64,000 bases of DNA from 62-47 sp044463945. GTDB taxonomy: Bacteria; Pseudomonadota; Alphaproteobacteria; Rhizobiales; Xanthobacteraceae. The stretch spans positions 52,729 to 116,728 of the forward strand of contig JBIQLW010000009.1 of the NCBI GenBank assembly GCA_044463945.1, written 5' to 3'. This document shows, piece after piece, positions 61,057 to 64,000 of this stretch. A program made the position numbers and the translations under genes. The notes beneath the pieces were generated by a model. That model saw nothing but the letters and a program-made list of their open reading frames with translations, made no database searches and was not told the origin of the DNA. Each line of letters begins with the position of its first letter. Position 1 is the first letter of the stretch.

Positions 61057-61845
61057 ATGAACGGGGCAACCGGAACCGGAAACGACGCGGCGGCGGCGCC
61101 GGAGTTCGTTGATGTCGGCAGCGGCGCGGACAGCCGGCGGATCGCGGTGCGGGCGCGCGCCGGCGGCACGCCCGGCCTGTTCTGGCTCAGCGGCTTCAAT
61201 TCCGACATGGCCGGCACCAAGGCGGTGGCGCTGGATGCGTGGGCGGCGGAGCAGGGCCGCGCCTGCGTGCGGTTCGACTATTCCGGCCACGGCGAATCCG
61301 GCGGCCGTTTCACCGACGGCACCATCGGCCGCTGGCTGGAGGAGGCGCTCGCGGTGTTCGACCGCTTCTGCCGAGGCGCGACCGTCGCAGTCGGCTCGTC
61401 GATGGGCGGCTGGATCGCGCTTCTTCTGGCGCGCGAGATGAAGCGGCGCGGCACGCCGCTCCACGGGCTGGTGCTGATCGCGCCGGCGCCGGACTTCACC
61501 GAGGAGCTGATGTGGAAGGGTTTTCCGCCGGAGGTGAAGCGCGAGATCGAGGTCAACGGCGTGTGGCTCAGGCCATCGCAATACGGCGATCCCTATCCGA
61601 TCACGCGGGGGCTGGTCGAGGACGGCCGCAGGCACCTTGTGCTCGGCGGCGGCATCGATGTCGGCTGCCCGGTGCGCATCCTGCAAGGCGCGCAGGATCC
61701 CGACGTGCCGTGGCGGCACGCCTTCCGCCTCACCGAATGCCTGCCGGCCGACGACGTGGTGCTGACCATGGTGCAGGACGGCGACCACCGCCTGTCGCGG
61801 CCGCAGGACATCGCCCGGCTGCTGGCGACGGTGGCGGAACTGTGA
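61057..61845 (+). CDS. Alpha/beta hydrolase (acyl-protein thioesterase/ABHD10-like)
   Basis: A 262-residue alpha/beta-fold hydrolase. Nucleophile motif GSSMGG (Ser near residue 114), oxyanion-side FWLSGFNSDM, acidic residue in GAQDPDVPW, and His in DGDHRLSRP. It looks like ABHD10-type or acyl-protein thioesterases; the substrate is unknown. ATG 61057 follows AGGGAGACTC; a longer frame from 60967 is not conserved. Confidence 0.88.
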   Translation: MNGATGTGNDAAAAPEFVDVGSGADSRRIAVRARAGGTPGLFWLSGFNSDMAGTKAVALDAWAAEQGRACVRFDYSGHGESGGRFTDGTIGRWLEEALAVFDRFCRGATVAVGSSMGGWIALLLAREMKRRGTPLHGLVLIAPAPDFTEELMWKGFPPEVKREIEVNGVWLRPSQYGDPYPITRGLVEDGRRHLVLGGGIDVGCPVRILQGAQDPDVPWRHAFRLTECLPADDVVLTMVQDGDHRLSRPQDIARLLATVAEL

Positions 61846-61904
61846 GGGGGCTTTCAAGCACGGCTGAACCGAGGCGTTTGCCGCCATCCCATGCAACACA
61901 AAAA

Positions 61905-62061
61905 CCGTCATGCTCCGCCAACGGGTCCGCGCAAAGCGCGGCCCGATGACAGGCTCCGGCGGAGCATCCAGTACGCCATATGGAATCGGATTTTCCCCGC
62001 GCCCGCACGGATGACTGGATCGTCTGCCTTCGCAGACGATGACGCCTCGTTTCCGGTCGGG
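61905..62061. repeat. Palindromic intergenic repeat, family B, copy 7 (inverted)
   Basis: AAAAACCGTCATGCTCCGCC, the GGGTCCGCGCAAAGCGCGGC insert, GGCTCCGGCGGAGCATCCAG, a variable centre, GACTGGATCGTCTGCC and GATGACGCCTCGTTTCCGG. Between the convergent hydrolase and glutathione transferase genes. Confidence 0.85.
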
Positions 62062-62092
62062 GCAACCGGTTCAATCGCTGGAAATCGTGCTC

Positions 62093-62785
62093 TTAAAAGT
62101 CCAGATCGACGTAGCTTTGCGAGGCGGGGACGCCGGCCAGCCATTCCGAGAGCAGCGGCCGGAACGAGGGCCGCGACTTGATCCGCGCGTACCACGCCTT
62201 CGCCGCCTCGTCCTCGCTCCACGGCACGTCGCCGAGGTAGTCGATCGCCGACAGGTGGGCGGCGGCGGCGAGATCGGCATAGGTCAGCCGGTCGCCGGCG
62301 AGGTAGTTCCGGGTCCGCGCCAGCCAGCCGATATAGGCGAGGTGATAGCGCACGTTGGCCTTGGCCGCGCGCATCACGTCGGCCGAGGGCGCGCCGCCGC
62401 CGTCCTCCTCGCTCATGAAGCGCTTGTAGATGCGCTCGGTCACCAGCGGCCCGGAGGCTTCCTCGAAGAACTTGTCGTTGAACCACGCCATCAGGCGGCG
62501 CACCTCGATGCGCTCGGAGATGGCCTGCGGCAGCAGCCGGCGCTCGCCGCGCGCCGCCCCATATGCCTCGTCGAGAAACTCGCCGATCACCGCCGCGCCC
62601 GGAATCGCCGGGAGGCCGTCGGCGGTGAGCACCGGCGTGGTGCCGGCCGGGTTCATGATGAGGAAGTCCTCGCGCCGTTCCCAGGTCCGTTCTTCCGCCA
62701 GTTGCAGGTCGAGACCGTATTCGCCGAGCACCAGGCGAATGAAGCGCGAATGGGGGCAGAACGGGTGATGGAAAAGCGTGAACAT
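62093..62785 (-). CDS. Glutathione S-transferase family protein
   Basis: A 230-residue protein with a thioredoxin-like N-domain (FHHPFCPHSRFIRLVLGEYGL, then PVLTADGLPAIPGAAVIGEFLDE near residue 50-75) and an all-helical C-domain (VRYHLAYIGWLART, then YADLAAAAHLSAIDYLGDV). Cys15 sits where some bacterial GSTs have a catalytic Cys (CPHS). Substrate unknown. Minus strand, convergent with the hydrolase. Confidence 0.92.
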   Translation of the reverse strand: MFTLFHHPFCPHSRFIRLVLGEYGLDLQLAEERTWERREDFLIMNPAGTTPVLTADGLPAIPGAAVIGEFLDEAYGAARGERRLLPQAISERIEVRRLMAWFNDKFFEEASGPLVTERIYKRFMSEEDGGGAPSADVMRAAKANVRYHLAYIGWLARTRNYLAGDRLTYADLAAAAHLSAIDYLGDVPWSEDEAAKAWYARIKSRPSFRPLLSEWLAGVPASQSYVDLDF

Positions 62786-63004
62786 CGCGTCCCTAGATAG
62801 ATTTATGTGCTTAACAAAGCGTCTCCGGCGCGCCCGGCGCGGCGGCGGATATCGTCTGTCCCGCGCTCCTTACGCCGGAATCGCGCCCGGCCGAACCGCC
62901 GGATTCAACAGGCGGCCCTGCGCAGATTGACGTTGCGGCAGGCCGGCGAATGGGCGAGAAGACCGACATTTTCGTGCCTGCCTTCGCTGAAAACGAAAGT
63001 TCCC

Positions 63005-63811
63005 ATGATCTCTGATGTCATACGCGCGGTGATCCTCGGCATCGTCGAGGGGGTCACGGAATTTCTGCCGGTGTCGTCCACCGGGCACCTGCTGCTGGTG
63101 GAGCGGTTCTTCGATCTCGGCGGGGACGATTTCTGGAAAAGCTTCGCGATCCTGATCCAGTTCGGCGCCATCCTCGCCATTCTTGCCATCTATTTTGTCA
63201 AATTGTGGCAGGTGGCGCTCGGCATGTTCACCGATCCCGACGCGCGGCGCTTCGTCATCGGCGTGCTGGTGGCGTTCCTGCCGGCGGCGGTGATCGGCGG
63301 CCTCACCGGCGGCTACATCAAGAGCTACCTGTTCAATCCGTGGGTGGTGTGCTTCACGCTGATCGTCGGCGGCGCGGTGCTGATGTGGGTCGACCAGCTC
63401 GACCTCAAGCCGCACCTGCACGACGCCACCGCGTTTCCGCTGATGACCTATCTTCTCATCGGCGTCGCGCAATGCGTCGCCATGATTCCCGGCGTCTCGC
63501 GCTCCGGGGCGACCATCGTCTCGGCGATGCTGCTCGGCGCCGACAAGCGCGCCTCCGCCGAGTTCTCGTTCTTCCTGGCGATCCCGACCATGCTGGGGGC
63601 GTTCGTCTACGACCTCTACAAGAGCCGCAACGACCTGACGCTGGATCATTCCTATATCATCGCCATCGGCTTCGTGGTGTCGTTCGTCACCGCGATCATC
63701 GTGGTGAAGGCGTTTCTGAGCTACGTCACCCGCAACGGTTTCACCTTCTTCGCGTGGTGGCGCGTCATCATCGGCGTCCTGGGACTGATCGCGCTGGCGC
63801 TGGGGTTTTAG
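63005..63811 (+). CDS. uppP: Undecaprenyl-diphosphatase (BacA/UppP)
   Basis: A 268-residue integral membrane phosphatase with about eight helices that recycles the lipid carrier for peptidoglycan. Diagnostic motifs are IVEGVTEFLPVSSTGHLLLV (first Glu/Ser/His block, residues about 13-32) and PGVSRSGATIVSAML (second block near 166). It also gives bacitracin tolerance when overproduced. ATG 63005 follows AAAGTTCCC; divergent from the GST gene. Confidence 0.97.
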   Translation: MISDVIRAVILGIVEGVTEFLPVSSTGHLLLVERFFDLGGDDFWKSFAILIQFGAILAILAIYFVKLWQVALGMFTDPDARRFVIGVLVAFLPAAVIGGLTGGYIKSYLFNPWVVCFTLIVGGAVLMWVDQLDLKPHLHDATAFPLMTYLLIGVAQCVAMIPGVSRSGATIVSAMLLGADKRASAEFSFFLAIPTMLGAFVYDLYKSRNDLTLDHSYIIAIGFVVSFVTAIIVVKAFLSYVTRNGFTFFAWWRVIIGVLGLIALALGF

Positions 63812-63868
63812 AGAGCCGTGACGCTGTTGCCGCGACCGGAAATTCGTTTCTTGGACAGATGTGCAACA

Positions 63869-63985
63869 CGAAAGCCGTCATACTCCGCGAACGCGGAGTA
63901 TCCGGTACCCCCTGCCAGCCAAGCTTCCCAAGCACGCGCACGGAATACCGGATCGTCCGCCTTCGCGAAGGCTTTGCAGAAGTGA
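63869..63985. repeat. Palindromic intergenic repeat, family B, copy 8
   Basis: CACGAAAGCCGTCATACTCC, GCGAACGCGGAGTATCCGG, a centre, GGAATACCGGATCGTCCGCC and TTCGCGAAGGC. It continues to near the end of the window. Confidence 0.8.
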
Positions 63986-64000
63986 GGCGATTTTTTGCTG

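Overview
The window is chromosomal DNA of a GC-rich alphaproteobacterium. The gene content and order (mutM next to ubiE-ubiB-coaBC-dut; dnaK-dnaJ followed by a PmtA-type methyltransferase; infC-rpmI-rplT-pheS-pheT), an alphaproteobacterial RpoH promoter before dnaK, and several families of palindromic intergenic repeats point to the Bradyrhizobium/Rhodopseudomonas/Nitrobacter group (Nitrobacteraceae). I cannot name a species. Almost everything is ordinary chromosomal coding sequence. No prophage, integrase, insertion sequence, CRISPR array or rRNA operon is visible.

Layout. 1-0.9 kb: end of a heavy-metal P-type ATPase and a DUF488 gene. 1.2-4.4 kb (minus): an ECF sigma factor followed by a Rieske/FAD oxidoreductase, then a DUF4142-cupredoxin pair; the sigma gene and the pair share a promoter-like motif. 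4.5-9.2 kb: LysR regulator, a lone aa3-type oxidase subunit I, a single-domain PAS protein, an NsrR-like Rrf2 regulator and a divergent group III truncated globin. 9.3-13.6 kb (minus): ubiE-ubiB-coaBC-dut, where coaBC carries an in-frame N-terminal ribbon-helix-helix antitoxin-like domain and is preceded by a perfect 14-1-14 palindrome. 13.7-15.1 kb: VOC protein and mutM. 15.3-19.9 kb (minus): a tightly packed operon of an AhpD-like protein, an acyl-CoA-dehydrogenase-like flavoprotein and a nitrate/sulfonate-type ABC importer. 20-26.6 kb: Trm112-like protein, galE, LON-domain protein, CnoX-type thioredoxin, tRNA-Gly, a sugar dehydrogenase and a small XRE regulator. 26.7-29 kb: copper nitrite reductase nirK with an NnrR/FNR-type box, and nirV. 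29-33.5 kb (minus): amino-acid binding protein, L,D-transpeptidase, and a cyanide-insensitive bd oxidase with a 44-residue third subunit. 33.8-38.6 kb: a four-cysteine secreted protein coupled to a DsbA-family protein, tRNA-Leu, mobA, moeA, a TusA-like protein and an unknown exported protein. 39-46.2 kb (plus): dnaK, dnaJ, a PmtA-like gene, FMN reductase, pyrF, DUF1330, dapB, gpmA. 46.3-54.7 kb: an AraC/alkyltransferase fusion, DUF2244, nth, an EI24-type membrane protein, gdhA, a YiiX-like peptidase, an amine oxidase-like flavoprotein and a TauE/SafE exporter. 54.7-60.7 kb (minus): infC-rpmI-rplT-pheS-DUF559-pheT. 61-63.8 kb: alpha/beta hydrolase, glutathione S-transferase family protein and undecaprenyl-diphosphatase.

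How the genes work together. A respiratory and nitrogen-oxide theme recurs: nirK/nirV under a probable NnrR box, an NsrR-like regulator beside a globin, a lone haem-copper oxidase subunit and a quinol bd oxidase. This suits a facultative organism that reduces nitrite and meets nitric oxide. The most unusual item is coaBC, which encodes an essential coenzyme A enzyme fused to a DNA-binding antitoxin-like domain with a candidate operator over its own translation start region. Start codons were picked by family length, Shine-Dalgarno position and overlap with neighbours. Functions rest on recognised motifs, not on database searches.
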